Assembly (NCBI RefSeq): GCF_000812945.1
Contig: NZ_JSYM01000005.1
Span: 124,001-188,000, forward strand
Source of the DNA: Flavobacterium sp. AED
Lineage (GTDB): Bacteria; Bacteroidota; Bacteroidia; Flavobacteriales; Flavobacteriaceae
DNA: 64,000 nucleotides
Direction: 5' to 3'
In this document: piece after piece, positions 34,167 to 42,994 of the stretch
Layout: the number at the start of each line of letters is the position of its first letter
Numbering within the stretch: position 1 is the stretch's first letter
The notes under the pieces: model-generated
Seen by the model: only the letters and a program-made list of their open reading frames with translations
Database searches by the model: none
What the model was told of the DNA's origin: nothing
Position numbers and translations under genes: made by a program

Positions 34167-34619
34167 ATGATTTCACACCAAGATTCAATGCATATTCTTT
34201 TAGCTGACGATGACGAAGATGATCGTACATTTTTTAGTGAAGCTATACAGGAGCTTAAAATGAATAATAAGTTGACTCTATTTAAAGATGGTAAGGATCT
34301 AATGGATTATTTAGTACATCCTGATATTAGGTTGCCCCATGTTTTATTTCTTGATTTAAATATGCCAGGAAAAACCGGTATAGATTGTCTGAAAGAAATA
34401 AGAGCAAATATTCGTTTTAAAGATGTTTCGATTGCCATATATTCTACTTCTTCATCAGAAAAAGATATTGAGGATACGTTTATAGAGGGCGCTAACATTT
34501 ATATCAAAAAACCAAACGATTTTTCAATGTTGAAAAAAGTAATTAAGGAAGTGGTAAATATGAATTGGCAATTTCATACATCAGGCTTAAATATAGAAAC
34601 TTTTTTCTTCAGCATATAA
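34167..34619 (+). CDS. Single-domain response regulator (Rcp1-like)
   Basis: A 150-residue receiver domain without output domain. The acidic pocket is LLADDDEDD (D14-D16), the phosphorylated aspartate D63 in HVLFLDLNMPGKTG, the switch threonine in IYSTSSS and the conserved lysine in YIKKPND. Its C-terminal extension after residue 125 is short. It lies ten bases before the sensor kinase gene and is its probable partner. An internal ATG seven codons later is also possible as start. Confidence 0.87.
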   Translation: MISHQDSMHILLADDDEDDRTFFSEAIQELKMNNKLTLFKDGKDLMDYLVHPDIRLPHVLFLDLNMPGKTGIDCLKEIRANIRFKDVSIAIYSTSSSEKDIEDTFIEGANIYIKKPNDFSMLKKVIKEVVNMNWQFHTSGLNIETFFFSI

Positions 34620-34628
34620 AAAGGGAAA

Positions 34629-36425
34629 ATGAAAATTCTAGGACTATATAAAAACGCTCAAGTGTTTAAAATAGCTTTAGCTATTGCAATTGTTGTGGTT
34701 TGCTATATAGCCTCAATGTTTTATTCCCAAATGAAAAATCTTGACTCAACGGTTGAGTTAATTGCAAATTCAAATGAAACTCAACTTGAATTAGAAAAAC
34801 TTTTATCAGTAATCAGTAATTACGAAACGAGTTTGCGAAGTTATATTATAACAAAAGATGAATCATATATAGCAAACCGTTTTTTGAGCAGAGGTAAAAT
34901 TGAAGAAAACTTAGAGAATTTAAAAAGGTTGACTTCGAAGAATCCTGCCAGAAATAAGGATATTGACCGACTTAAAAAAATCATTGATTATAGATTTAAG
35001 CTGTTCCGACAAACGCTAATTATTGCTAAAAGTAAAAATTCAGGGCCATTATATCTGAATGCTAAGCTACTTGAAAGTAGTGAGGTTACTGAAATGATGA
35101 AATCTTTTGTCACTAAAATAATATTTTCAGAAAGTGCAAAAACAAAATTTCAAAATGACAGTCATCAATTTGAATTGCGGGACTCCATTATAACAGCCTT
35201 TTTATTAGTCATCCTTTCTCTTTTAATATTACTGTTATCATTCAATAAAATGAATGTAGATATTGATGAACTCAAAAAAGCAAATGATAAATTAAAACTG
35301 CTTAACGAGTCGTACAATACTGCTGAAATGACTGCTGGTTTTGGACATTGGATGGTTAATCTAGAAACGAATACTTATACTTTTTCAGATAATTTGTTCC
35401 GCCTAATGGGGGTTGAACCCAATGCTTTTGAGCCCAATATAAAAAATACAATTAAATATATTCATCCTGATGATTTAGATTATGTAACAAAAGTGCATAA
35501 AGATTCTTTGATTAATCACCAGTCTACTTCGATGGTATTTAGATTTTTAACTCCAAATGAGGAGGTGAAATATATTTTGGGCGTAGGAAGTTTTACTAAT
35601 GATGGAAATGGAAATTTAATTAAAATAGGTGTGAATTGTGATATTACAAACCAGTACAAAAAAACACTTGAATTAGAGGAAAATAATAAAGAGCTTAAAT
35701 ATATCAATAAAGAACTCGAAGCTTTCAATAATATAGTGAGTCATGATTTGCAGGAACCGCTTCGTAAGATTCAAATGTTTATTTCCAGATTAGAAGAAAA
35801 AGAGTTGGATTTGCTAACCCAGCAAGGAAAAGAATATTTTTCTAAAATTCGTGTTGCGGCCAATAGAATGCAGACCTTATTAATAGATTTAGTCGATTAT
35901 TCCAGAACAATAAAAGGAGATAAGGTTTTTGTAGAAACAGATTTAAACAAACTGGTAGATGAAACGCTTCAAGATTTATCCTCTACTATTGAAGAGAAAA
36001 AAGCTATTATTCAAACGGGAAATTTACCAACAATCAAAGTAATACCGTTTCAGATAAAACAGCTTTTTATAAACTTAATTTCTAATTCTCTTAAATATAG
36101 TAAAGACGATGTACCGCCTCAAATAAGTATCGTTTCTAAAGAAATTACTGAAAAAGAAGTACTAGATTATAAAATAACGAATGCAGCGGATTATTATAAA
36201 ATTGTCGTAGAAGATAACGGAATTGGTTTCAAACAAGAGTATGCCGAAAAAATATTTCTTTTATTCAAACGTTTAGAAACGGATCCTAAATACTCAGGAA
36301 CTGGGCTTGGTCTGGCGATTTGTAATAGAATTGTAGAGAACCACAAAGGTTTCATAAAAGTAAAAGGAGAACCTGGAGTAGGGGCTAAATTCTATGTGTT
36401 TATTCCTAAAGGGGATTTGCTTTAA
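34629..36425 (+). CDS. Membrane sensor histidine kinase (CHASE3-like, PAS)
   Basis: A 598-residue kinase. Transmembrane segment 1 at about 14-33, an extracytoplasmic helical domain (35-185) of CHASE3 type (DSTVELIANSNETQLELEKLLSV), transmembrane segment 2 at about 186-206, a PAS domain (about 230-345) with a PAC-like end DGNGNLIKIGVNCDIT, then the HisKA box NNIVSHDLQEPLRKI (H372) and an ATPase domain with N box, G1 DNGIGFKQ and G2 GTGLGLAIC. The SHDLQEPLR H box is that of phytochrome-like kinases that use stand-alone receivers such as the preceding protein. Ligand unknown. Confidence 0.9.
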   Translation: MKILGLYKNAQVFKIALAIAIVVVCYIASMFYSQMKNLDSTVELIANSNETQLELEKLLSVISNYETSLRSYIITKDESYIANRFLSRGKIEENLENLKRLTSKNPARNKDIDRLKKIIDYRFKLFRQTLIIAKSKNSGPLYLNAKLLESSEVTEMMKSFVTKIIFSESAKTKFQNDSHQFELRDSIITAFLLVILSLLILLLSFNKMNVDIDELKKANDKLKLLNESYNTAEMTAGFGHWMVNLETNTYTFSDNLFRLMGVEPNAFEPNIKNTIKYIHPDDLDYVTKVHKDSLINHQSTSMVFRFLTPNEEVKYILGVGSFTNDGNGNLIKIGVNCDITNQYKKTLELEENNKELKYINKELEAFNNIVSHDLQEPLRKIQMFISRLEEKELDLLTQQGKEYFSKIRVAANRMQTLLIDLVDYSRTIKGDKVFVETDLNKLVDETLQDLSSTIEEKKAIIQTGNLPTIKVIPFQIKQLFINLISNSLKYSKDDVPPQISIVSKEITEKEVLDYKITNAADYYKIVVEDNGIGFKQEYAEKIFLLFKRLETDPKYSGTGLGLAICNRIVENHKGFIKVKGEPGVGAKFYVFIPKGDLL

Positions 36426-36444
36426 TTTCAATAAATAAATTACA

Positions 36445-36942
36445 ATGATTACAATAAAAGAAGCTTCAATAGCAGACTTAAATACAATTCAAGAGATTGC
36501 TTATAAATCTTGGCCCGATACTTATGGCGAAATACTTTCGCAGGAGCAAATCGATTTTATGCTTAATTTATGGTATACGTCAGAAGTTTTGATTGATAAC
36601 TTGACTAATAAAGGACATTTCTTTTTATTGGCTTTTGATGGAGCTGTCTGCCTTGGATTTGCTTCATACGAACACAATTACTTAGATAAAAATGTAACAC
36701 GTTTGCACAAAATCTATTTACTTCCTGAGGCACAGGGTAAAGGAGCAGGGAAATTATTGATTGATACCATCGAAAATTTGGCAAAAGAAAATCATTCCGT
36801 TGCGATTTCCTTAAATGTAAATAAATTTAATAAAGCATTTACCTTTTATCAAAAAATAGGTTTTGAAATTGTAGATGAGTATGATACCGAAATTGGCAAT
36901 GGCTATTTGATGGAAGATTATATTATGCAAAAAGACTTGTAA
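36445..36942 (+). CDS. GNAT family N-acetyltransferase
   Basis: A 165-residue acetyltransferase with the acetyl-CoA loop LPEAQGKGAGKLLIDTIENLA (Q-x-x-G-x-G pattern as QGKGAG) and the usual later segment LNVNKFNKAFTFYQKIGFEIV, where the tyrosine is the common general acid. Substrate unknown; similar proteins acetylate amines or protein N-termini. It follows the sensor kinase gene by 19 bases on the same strand and may be co-transcribed without a functional link. Confidence 0.87.
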   Translation: MITIKEASIADLNTIQEIAYKSWPDTYGEILSQEQIDFMLNLWYTSEVLIDNLTNKGHFFLLAFDGAVCLGFASYEHNYLDKNVTRLHKIYLLPEAQGKGAGKLLIDTIENLAKENHSVAISLNVNKFNKAFTFYQKIGFEIVDEYDTEIGNGYLMEDYIMQKDL

Positions 36943-37028
36943 TTTATTGCTGGATTTTCTCTTACAAAAAACACTTTTTTATTGCATAATTAAGTACCTG
37001 TGATTTAATATTAAAATGTATATTATCG

Positions 37029-37036
37029 TACATTTG
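37029..37036 (+). promoter_or_regulatory. -7 box TACATTTG for the efflux operon
   Basis: Plus-strand TACATTTG, 44 bases before the adaptor protein ATG at 37081. The -33 region (around 37005-37010) is T-rich but lacks exact TTTG. Confidence 0.5.
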
Positions 37037-37080
37037 ATAGAAAGAATTTATAGTAACTTATAATGTTAAATAAAAATTAA

Positions 37081-38175
37081 ATGAGTTATAAATCAATATC
37101 ATTATTTTATTTATTGCTTTTTGCCATTCTATCCTGTTCAAAAAAAGAGAATCAAGAAACAAAATCCACTTTGGGGGATGTAACGGAAAGTGTTTATGCT
37201 TCAGGCGTTATTAAAGCTGATGGTCAATATACCGTTTTTTCTACAGTTAACGGAACCTTGCAAAAAGTAAATGTAGTTGCGGGTCAATCCATAATTAAAG
37301 GGCAATCATTATTTGAACTGGAAAGTGATAAAGCGGAATTGAATACTGAAAATGCTCAATTAGCGTATCAATTAAGCCAGCAAAGTAGCCGTTATATTCA
37401 TGATAAAATTTCCGAAATGGAAATGAAAGTCGAGTCTGCCAAAGATAAATTAACCTTAGACGAATCAATTTATAACAGGAACAAGAACATTAAAAATCAA
37501 GGTGGAATTTCAGAAGTTGATTTTGAAAGAGTAGCATTAACTTTTAAAAGTTCTAAAATCAATTATGAATCTGCCAAAAAACAATTGGGCCAACTCAAAG
37601 CACAATTAGAAAACGACCAAAATCGCAATCGCATTAATCTTAAAATCAATCAAAAATCACAAAGCGATTTTAGTGTTAAAAGTGCTTTTTCAGGGGAATT
37701 ATTTGATGTGTTGGTGAAAGAAGGAAGTTTGATTACTCCACAAACTCCTTTGGCAATCATAGGTAAAGCAGATTCTTTTTTATTGGAATTAGAAGTAGAT
37801 GAAAATGACATGGTAAACGTTACGCTGGGGCAAAAAGTACTGGTAACGATGGACAGTTATAAAGGTCAGGTTTTTGAAGCAGTAGTCGACAAAATTTATC
37901 CTATCATGGATGAGCGTTCCCGTACTTTTAAAATCGAAGCTCATTTTGTAAAACCGCCTGATAAATTATATCCTAACCTTACTGCTGAAGCGAACATTAT
38001 CATTCAGATTAAGAAAAATACAATCACGATTCCTAAGTCTTATTTAATTCAAAATAAATATGTTTTGGTGAATAAAGATGAAAAACGAGAAGTAAAAATA
38101 GGTTTGAGTGATTATCAGAAAGTAGAGATTCTAGAAGGATTAAAAGCTGAAGAAACAATTTATATGCCTAAGTAA
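37081..38175 (+). CDS. Periplasmic adaptor lipoprotein of a MacB-like ABC system
   Basis: A 364-residue HlyD/MacA-type adaptor. The N-terminus MSYKSISLFYLLLFAILSCSKKEN has a lipobox (ILSC). It shows the biotinyl-lipoyl half motifs (GTLQKVNVVAGQSIIKGQSLFELES and AFSGELFDVLVKEGSLITPQTPLAII) around a coiled-coil hairpin (about 90-195), then beta-barrel and membrane-proximal domains. The stop codon shares one base with the permease start (TAATG), so expression is coupled. No outer-membrane channel gene is present nearby; the cargo is unknown. Confidence 0.88.
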   Translation: MSYKSISLFYLLLFAILSCSKKENQETKSTLGDVTESVYASGVIKADGQYTVFSTVNGTLQKVNVVAGQSIIKGQSLFELESDKAELNTENAQLAYQLSQQSSRYIHDKISEMEMKVESAKDKLTLDESIYNRNKNIKNQGGISEVDFERVALTFKSSKINYESAKKQLGQLKAQLENDQNRNRINLKINQKSQSDFSVKSAFSGELFDVLVKEGSLITPQTPLAIIGKADSFLLELEVDENDMVNVTLGQKVLVTMDSYKGQVFEAVVDKIYPIMDERSRTFKIEAHFVKPPDKLYPNLTAEANIIIQIKKNTITIPKSYLIQNKYVLVNKDEKREVKIGLSDYQKVEILEGLKAEETIYMPK

Positions 38176-39431
38176 TGAACTTCAAATTAATTTTAAATAT
38201 TGCGCTACATTTGCTTCGAGCCAGACTAAAACAAACTATTGTTGCGGCCGTTGGAGTAACCTTTGGTATTGCCATGTTTATTTCTTTGGTTAGTTTTATG
38301 CATGGTTTAAATGATTTATTGGATGGATTAATGCTCAATAGAACTCCTCATGTTCTTTTGTATAACGAAATTAAACCTTCTGAAAATCAACCTGTTTCAT
38401 TAGTTGGTGATTATAAAAAAAACGTCAATTTTATTCATTCTATAAAACCAAAAGATAGAGGGAAATCTATTTACAATGGTAAAACGATTATTAAAGTTTT
38501 AAAAGAAGATGCACGCATTATTGATGTTGCGCCAAAGGTAAAAACTGCTGTTTTTTTTAATTCTGGAACCATTGAAATTTCCGGAATCGTTAATGGTATT
38601 GATGTTTTACCAGAAGAGAAATTATTTAAAATCAGCGATTATATCATAGAAGGAAAAGTGGCTGATTTGCTTCAGAATAACAGTATTATCATAGGAAAAG
38701 GATTGGCAGATAAAATGTTACTTTCTAAAGGAGATGTTATTAAAATTACTACTCCTAAAGGGAATTTGGCCTCTTTAAAAATCGTTGGAATCTCTGAAAT
38801 TGGTATTGCTGAAATTGATAATACGATGAGTTATACTTCATTGGCCACAGCCCAAAAAATCTTAGGTGAATCCACAAATTATATTACTGATATACAAATT
38901 AAACTTTTTGATATGGCTTCGGCTCCTGCTGTTGCAAAAGAGTTTAGGGATAAATTCAACTTGGATACTATCGATTACCAAACAGCAAATTCACAGTTTG
39001 AAACCGGAAGTACAATACGGAGTATTATTTCCTATGCAGTAGGAGTAGTGTTGCTTATTGTGGCTGGTTTTGGGATCTATAATATCCTAAATATGATGAT
39101 TTATGAAAAAATGGATAGTATAGCGATTCTAAAAGCAACTGGTTTTTCAGGGAATGATGTCAAATGGATTTTTGTTTCACTTTCTATTATTATTGGACTT
39201 GCCGGGGGATTATTTGGATTGTTATTTGGCTATATTTTCTCCTCCATTATAGATGTAATTCCATTTGAAACGGCTTCGTTGCCTACAATAAAGACCTATC
39301 CCATAAATTACAATCCCTTATTCTATGTTATCGGAATTACTTTCGCATTATTTACCACTACAATAGCAGGACTTTTCCCTGCTTTGAAAGCCAGTAAAGT
39401 TGATCCAGTAGAAATAATCAGAGGAAAATAA
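38175..39431 (+). CDS. ABC transporter permease (FtsX/MacB/LolC-type)
   Basis: A 418-residue permease with one N-terminal transmembrane helix (about 18-38), a large periplasmic MacB_PCD domain (about 45-270) and three C-terminal helices (about 280-300, 330-355, 385-405) ending with the FtsX signature ALKASKVDPVEIIRGK. This topology belongs to type VII ABC systems, which transmit force across the membrane to move lipoproteins, antibiotics or peptides from the periplasm. It acts with the adaptor before it and the ATPase after it. Confidence 0.9.
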   Translation: MNFKLILNIALHLLRARLKQTIVAAVGVTFGIAMFISLVSFMHGLNDLLDGLMLNRTPHVLLYNEIKPSENQPVSLVGDYKKNVNFIHSIKPKDRGKSIYNGKTIIKVLKEDARIIDVAPKVKTAVFFNSGTIEISGIVNGIDVLPEEKLFKISDYIIEGKVADLLQNNSIIIGKGLADKMLLSKGDVIKITTPKGNLASLKIVGISEIGIAEIDNTMSYTSLATAQKILGESTNYITDIQIKLFDMASAPAVAKEFRDKFNLDTIDYQTANSQFETGSTIRSIISYAVGVVLLIVAGFGIYNILNMMIYEKMDSIAILKATGFSGNDVKWIFVSLSIIIGLAGGLFGLLFGYIFSSIIDVIPFETASLPTIKTYPINYNPLFYVIGITFALFTTTIAGLFPALKASKVDPVEIIRGK

Positions 39432-39433
39432 CG

Positions 39434-40114
39434 ATGGAGAACAATAAAGTTTTAGAGGCTGTTGGTCTGAGCAAATATTTTTATGACCCTGTTAAATTTC
39501 AGGTCTTAAAAGAAATTAACATGAGTATTAATCATGGTGAGTTTGTTTCAATCGTGGGAAAATCGGGTTGCGGAAAATCGACCTTGTTGTATTTGCTTTC
39601 TACAATGGATACGGATTATGACGGTAAAATATTTATTCATAACGAACTTGTTACTGGAAAGACCGACAAAGAACTGGCGTTAATACGGAATGAGAAGATA
39701 GGTTTTGTATTTCAGTTTCATTATTTGCTTGCGGAATATAATGTCTTGAAAAATGTCATGCTTCCGGGAATGAAATTGGGTAAATATTCTAATCAGGAAC
39801 TCGAGCATCGAGCGATGAAACATTTGAAAACATTGGATATGGAAGACCAAGCTTTGAAAATGCCAAATCAATTAAGCGGAGGGCAAAAACAACGTGTGGC
39901 TATAGCCAGGGCTTTGATAAATGATCCACTGATTATTATGGGTGATGAGCCTACAGGAAATTTAGACAAGAAAAATAGCGACTTGGTTTTTGATATTTTT
40001 AATAAATTGACCCAAGAACAAAATCAGACTTTATTGGTTGTTACCCACGATACTGATTTTGCTGAACGGACGAATCGAATCATTACCATGGAAGATGGGA
40101 AAGTGATTTCGTAA
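39434..40114 (+). CDS. ABC transporter ATP-binding protein (LolD/MacB-type)
   Basis: A 226-residue ATPase. Walker A GKSGCGKST, Q-loop VFQFHYLLAEYNVLKNV, signature LSGGQKQRVAIARAL, Walker B LIIMGDEPTGNLD and switch histidine VVTHDTDFAERT are all intact. Two bases separate it from the permease gene. It completes the adaptor-permease-ATPase set. The next gene is convergent, with only four bases between. Confidence 0.94.
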   Translation: MENNKVLEAVGLSKYFYDPVKFQVLKEINMSINHGEFVSIVGKSGCGKSTLLYLLSTMDTDYDGKIFIHNELVTGKTDKELALIRNEKIGFVFQFHYLLAEYNVLKNVMLPGMKLGKYSNQELEHRAMKHLKTLDMEDQALKMPNQLSGGQKQRVAIARALINDPLIIMGDEPTGNLDKKNSDLVFDIFNKLTQEQNQTLLVVTHDTDFAERTNRIITMEDGKVIS

Positions 40115-40118
40115 CGGT

Positions 40119-40688
40119 TTATTTAACTATAATTTCGTGTTTGTAAAGCAATCCTTTTAGACCTTCTAAAGAGAAAATAGCTTTCTTTAATTTTGTCTTG
40201 GTTGGATCAATAGTGTAGTTGTAGCTTGTTTTAAAATTCGCTTTATTGGCAATTGCTTTTGCAAATTCAGAACGGTATAAATCGCAATTTTCAAAAACGA
40301 CTTCGGTCAAATCAGTAGCCATAAAATCTACTGCAATTAAACTACAATTGGTAAAGGATGTTCCTTTAATTTTTAAGGTATAAAACTTGGAGAAATCTAA
40401 AACACAATCATTAAAAGTAATTTCGAAAATTAATTTGTCGCACATGGCAAAATTGACTTCTTTGATTTCACAACGATTGAAAGTCACGGTTCTAAAGGCG
40501 ACATAATTTATTCTAGCATTGCTAAAAGTACAATCATTGAAAGTGCAGTCAATAAAAGTTACTGCCAGAAATATACATTGGGAGAAATTACAATTTGTAA
40601 AAGTACAACACTCAAATTCCTTAAAATTGACTTCTTCTTCGCTATAAATGATGTTGTTGTATTCAATATCTAGAAAATATTCTGGCAT
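40119..40688 (-). CDS. Pentapeptide-repeat protein
   Basis: A 189-residue protein in which residues 20-165 are tandem five-residue repeats with F or L at the centre (such as CTFTN CNFSQ CIFLA, then FENCD LYRSEF), predicted to fold as a right-handed quadrilateral helix. Related folds include Qnr and MfpA proteins that protect DNA gyrase from quinolones, but most family members have unknown roles and nothing here shows gyrase binding. No signal peptide. The cysteine content at repeat position 4 is high. Ends four bases from the convergent ABC ATPase gene. Confidence 0.85.
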   Translation of the reverse strand: MPEYFLDIEYNNIIYSEEEVNFKEFECCTFTNCNFSQCIFLAVTFIDCTFNDCTFSNARINYVAFRTVTFNRCEIKEVNFAMCDKLIFEITFNDCVLDFSKFYTLKIKGTSFTNCSLIAVDFMATDLTEVVFENCDLYRSEFAKAIANKANFKTSYNYTIDPTKTKLKKAIFSLEGLKGLLYKHEIIVK

Positions 40689-40791
40689 TTACGGGTTTTA
40701 AATTCAAGTTTAAGGCGATGATTTTGCGCAACAAAGAAACAAAATTCTATAGCTATACAATTCAGAATTTGGAATAATTATTTTTTAAATT

Positions 40792-41226
40792 TTAAACTCT
40801 GTCCAAATCTGCTTTCCAATTAATGATGGCTTTTTTAATTGCTGTTCCCGAAAGATTTTCATTCAACGTTCTTTCGATAAGCATAGGAAGTTCTTCATCT
40901 GGTGCAAATCGTAGGGCAAATAATTGGTCATCATTTAATTGGTGTTCAAAATCCTCCAATCTTTTACCTGTAATAGAAAAATAGCGGTACCGAAGCTCTA
41001 ATCGTACAATTCGGTTTTGCAAAGTCAATGCGTAATGTTGGCGCAACATGAAAGCCAGACAAAACAGAACAACAAAAATAGCACTGATAAAAGTCCAAAT
41101 CAATTTGTCTTCGGTGGTGCAACTAAAATACACGCTGAAGGCCAAAAATGTCATTATAATGGGATAATAAACAAAATGATGGGGTGGGTAATACCGAATA
41201 TGATTTTTATAAGATTGTGGTTCCAT
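40792..41226 (-). CDS. DUF6526 family membrane protein
   Basis: A 144-residue protein of unknown function matching the DUF6526 pattern: MEPQSYKNHIRYYPPHHFVYYP, two transmembrane helices (about 20-38 and 44-62: IIMTFLAFSVYFSC, then FISAIFVVLFCLAFML) and a C-terminal cytoplasmic part with LRQHYALTLQNRIVRLE, then QLFALRFAPDEELP. Its left neighbour, the pentapeptide protein gene, is co-oriented but 104 bases away. It is the last gene before the accessory block. Confidence 0.85.
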   Translation of the reverse strand: MEPQSYKNHIRYYPPHHFVYYPIIMTFLAFSVYFSCTTEDKLIWTFISAIFVVLFCLAFMLRQHYALTLQNRIVRLELRYRYFSITGKRLEDFEHQLNDDQLFALRFAPDEELPMLIERTLNENLSGTAIKKAIINWKADLDRV

Positions 41227-41304
41227 GATTTTCTTTTAAAGTTTTTAAAGATAGTCAAAACAACTTATTTGGAAGGGAGTAGAAGCAACATTGTAACCCA
41301 TTTA

Positions 41305-41340
41305 GGATAATTTTTCGAACTGTTTTTAGATGATTTAAAA
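41305..41340 (+). repeat. Direct repeat, left copy, flanking the accessory block
   Basis: 36 bases that match 51716-51750 at about 31 positions, sharing TTTTCGAAC and TGATTTAAAA in the same order and spacing. The two copies bracket the 10-kb accessory operon and its AraC regulator. Confidence 0.55.
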
Positions 41341-41401
41341 CTCTTAGCCTACTGTTTTCAGAAATAAAGCTGTCAAAAATTCAGCAGTATTTTTTCTGTT
41401 T

Positions 41402-41899
41402 TTATTTATTTGAACTTGTGTACTCATTATCTGTTACCGCTTCTAACCAAACAGGCGTACCGTTTTGAGTATTTGTAATAGCTACTTGAACAAATGCTGC
41501 GTCAATACTTGCACCATGCCAATGCACAATGTTAGGCAGACATTTAATTACATCCCCTTTTCGAAGTACTTTTATAGGTTGCCCTTTTTCCTGATAATAT
41601 CCAACTCCATCGGTTACCAACAAAATTTGTCCGCCCGGATGCAGATGCCATTTTGTTCTTGCTCCAGGTTCAAAGGTTACATTTCCTACTGAGGTTGGAT
41701 TAAGACTATCAGCAGCTATCAGTATTTGTAAATAAGCCGTACCTGTAAAATTATCATTGGTAATTTTTTCTCCTTTGGGGAAAAGGATTGATTTTTGTGA
41801 TGCTTTCTCTGTTGAAAGTGTTGCTTTTTTTTGTGCTTTGCAAGAAAAAGCAAACACTCCCATAAGAAATATTCCTGCCATGTTTTTAAGTTTCATCAT
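41402..41899 (-). CDS. Exported cupin-domain lipoprotein
   Basis: A 165-residue cupin. The N-terminus MMKLKNMAGIFLMGVFAFSCKAQ carries a lipobox (AFSC). The cupin barrel has motif 1 FEPGARTKWHLHPGGQILLVTDG (metal histidines, with Glu/Gln position occupied by Q) and motif 2 LPNIVHWHGASID. This conserved-barrel cupin type occurs with flavodoxin, carboxymuconolactone decarboxylase and aldo/keto reductase genes elsewhere. It is the last gene of the accessory operon, eight bases after the dienelactone hydrolase-like gene. Catalytic role unknown. Confidence 0.85.
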   Translation of the reverse strand: MMKLKNMAGIFLMGVFAFSCKAQKKATLSTEKASQKSILFPKGEKITNDNFTGTAYLQILIAADSLNPTSVGNVTFEPGARTKWHLHPGGQILLVTDGVGYYQEKGQPIKVLRKGDVIKCLPNIVHWHGASIDAAFVQVAITNTQNGTPVWLEAVTDNEYTSSNK

Positions 41900-41907
41900 T
41901 TTAAACG

Positions 41908-42969
41908 TTAAAGATTAGTTTGATAAAAATTCACCAATTTATTTACCGCTTGCAATACGTATTCGGGTTTCCAATAGGTTTCTATATGAGTAGCTCCATT
42001 GATAAGAAATAGTTCCTTATTTTTTGCATTGGTAGCTTTGCTAAAAGCATCGTCCGTCATATAATAGCTGTCAGCTTTACTTCCTGCAATCATTAATAAT
42101 GGCTGGTTTATCAAGTCCATATTACTACTGGCATCAAACGTCATTAAATCCATAAGACTGCTCTTAGTGTATTTAAATGTGGAATTTGTATGAGCATGTG
42201 TTTTGCCGTAATACTCAAATCCTTCACGATATAAATCAAACGGTAGTGCTGCTATTTGTTTATCAGTGAGTTGCGTATCTCCCACATACATTATTTTACC
42301 GCCTGTAGCTTCTTGGGCACGAGCATCAGAAGCTTCTTTTAATCGTTCTTGGATAGTAGAAATTTGTGAATTCATAAACCCATTACGCCGTACTACACCG
42401 GAATTGAACATACTTAGTGTGGCAATTGCCTTAAATCGTTTATCTGATTGGGCCACCTTTAAAGAATAACCACCGCCGCCACAAATTCCGAGTAATCCAA
42501 GTCTTGAAATATCGACCCCTTTATATTGAGTAATAAAGTCAGCCATTGCGTATATATCTTCAATTCGGTTTGCCGGTTTATCTACATTACGAGGTTCTCC
42601 GCCGCTACCGCCTTGATAGGCTGCATCTGCAGTAATGGTAATATAACCTTTTTCTGCTAATCGTTGTGCATATAACCCTGCCACTTGTTCTTTTACACCA
42701 CCATTAGGATGAGCAATAACTAATGTAGGATATTTTTTTGATGAGTCAAAGTTAGCAGGTGTGTAAATATTAGCAACTATTGTAATCTCTTTAATTTTAT
42801 AGTTGACGGGATGAATGTTTACTTTTTCCTTTACATTTTCTGTAATAGCTCCCTCATATACTAAGGTATATGGATTTTGCTTTCGTTCTATTTGAGTAGT
42901 TTGTGCACTAGACATCTGTACAGTTATTATTGAAATTATTAATATGATTATTGATGCTATTTTTTTCAT
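41908..42969 (-). CDS. Exported alpha/beta hydrolase, dienelactone hydrolase-like
   Basis: A 353-residue alpha/beta hydrolase with signal peptide MKKIASIIILIISIITVQMSSAQ. Oxyanion region TLVIAHPNGGVKEQ, and nucleophile elbow LGLLGICGGGGYSLKVAQS, where the nucleophile position is cysteine as in dienelactone hydrolases, not serine. The acid lies in LLMIAGSKADSYYM and the histidine in INGATHIETYWKPEY. Substrate unknown. Operon member, upstream of the cupin gene. Confidence 0.83.
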   Translation of the reverse strand: MKKIASIIILIISIITVQMSSAQTTQIERKQNPYTLVYEGAITENVKEKVNIHPVNYKIKEITIVANIYTPANFDSSKKYPTLVIAHPNGGVKEQVAGLYAQRLAEKGYITITADAAYQGGSGGEPRNVDKPANRIEDIYAMADFITQYKGVDISRLGLLGICGGGGYSLKVAQSDKRFKAIATLSMFNSGVVRRNGFMNSQISTIQERLKEASDARAQEATGGKIMYVGDTQLTDKQIAALPFDLYREGFEYYGKTHAHTNSTFKYTKSSLMDLMTFDASSNMDLINQPLLMIAGSKADSYYMTDDAFSKATNAKNKELFLINGATHIETYWKPEYVLQAVNKLVNFYQTNL

Positions 42970-42994
42970 TTCTTTTATTTTAAAATTATTGAGC

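Noticed and set aside
40119-40688. Pentapeptide protein as a quinolone-resistance (Qnr) gene
   Set aside because: Only the repeat fold is shared; repeat pattern and loops of Qnr were not recognised and context gives no support.
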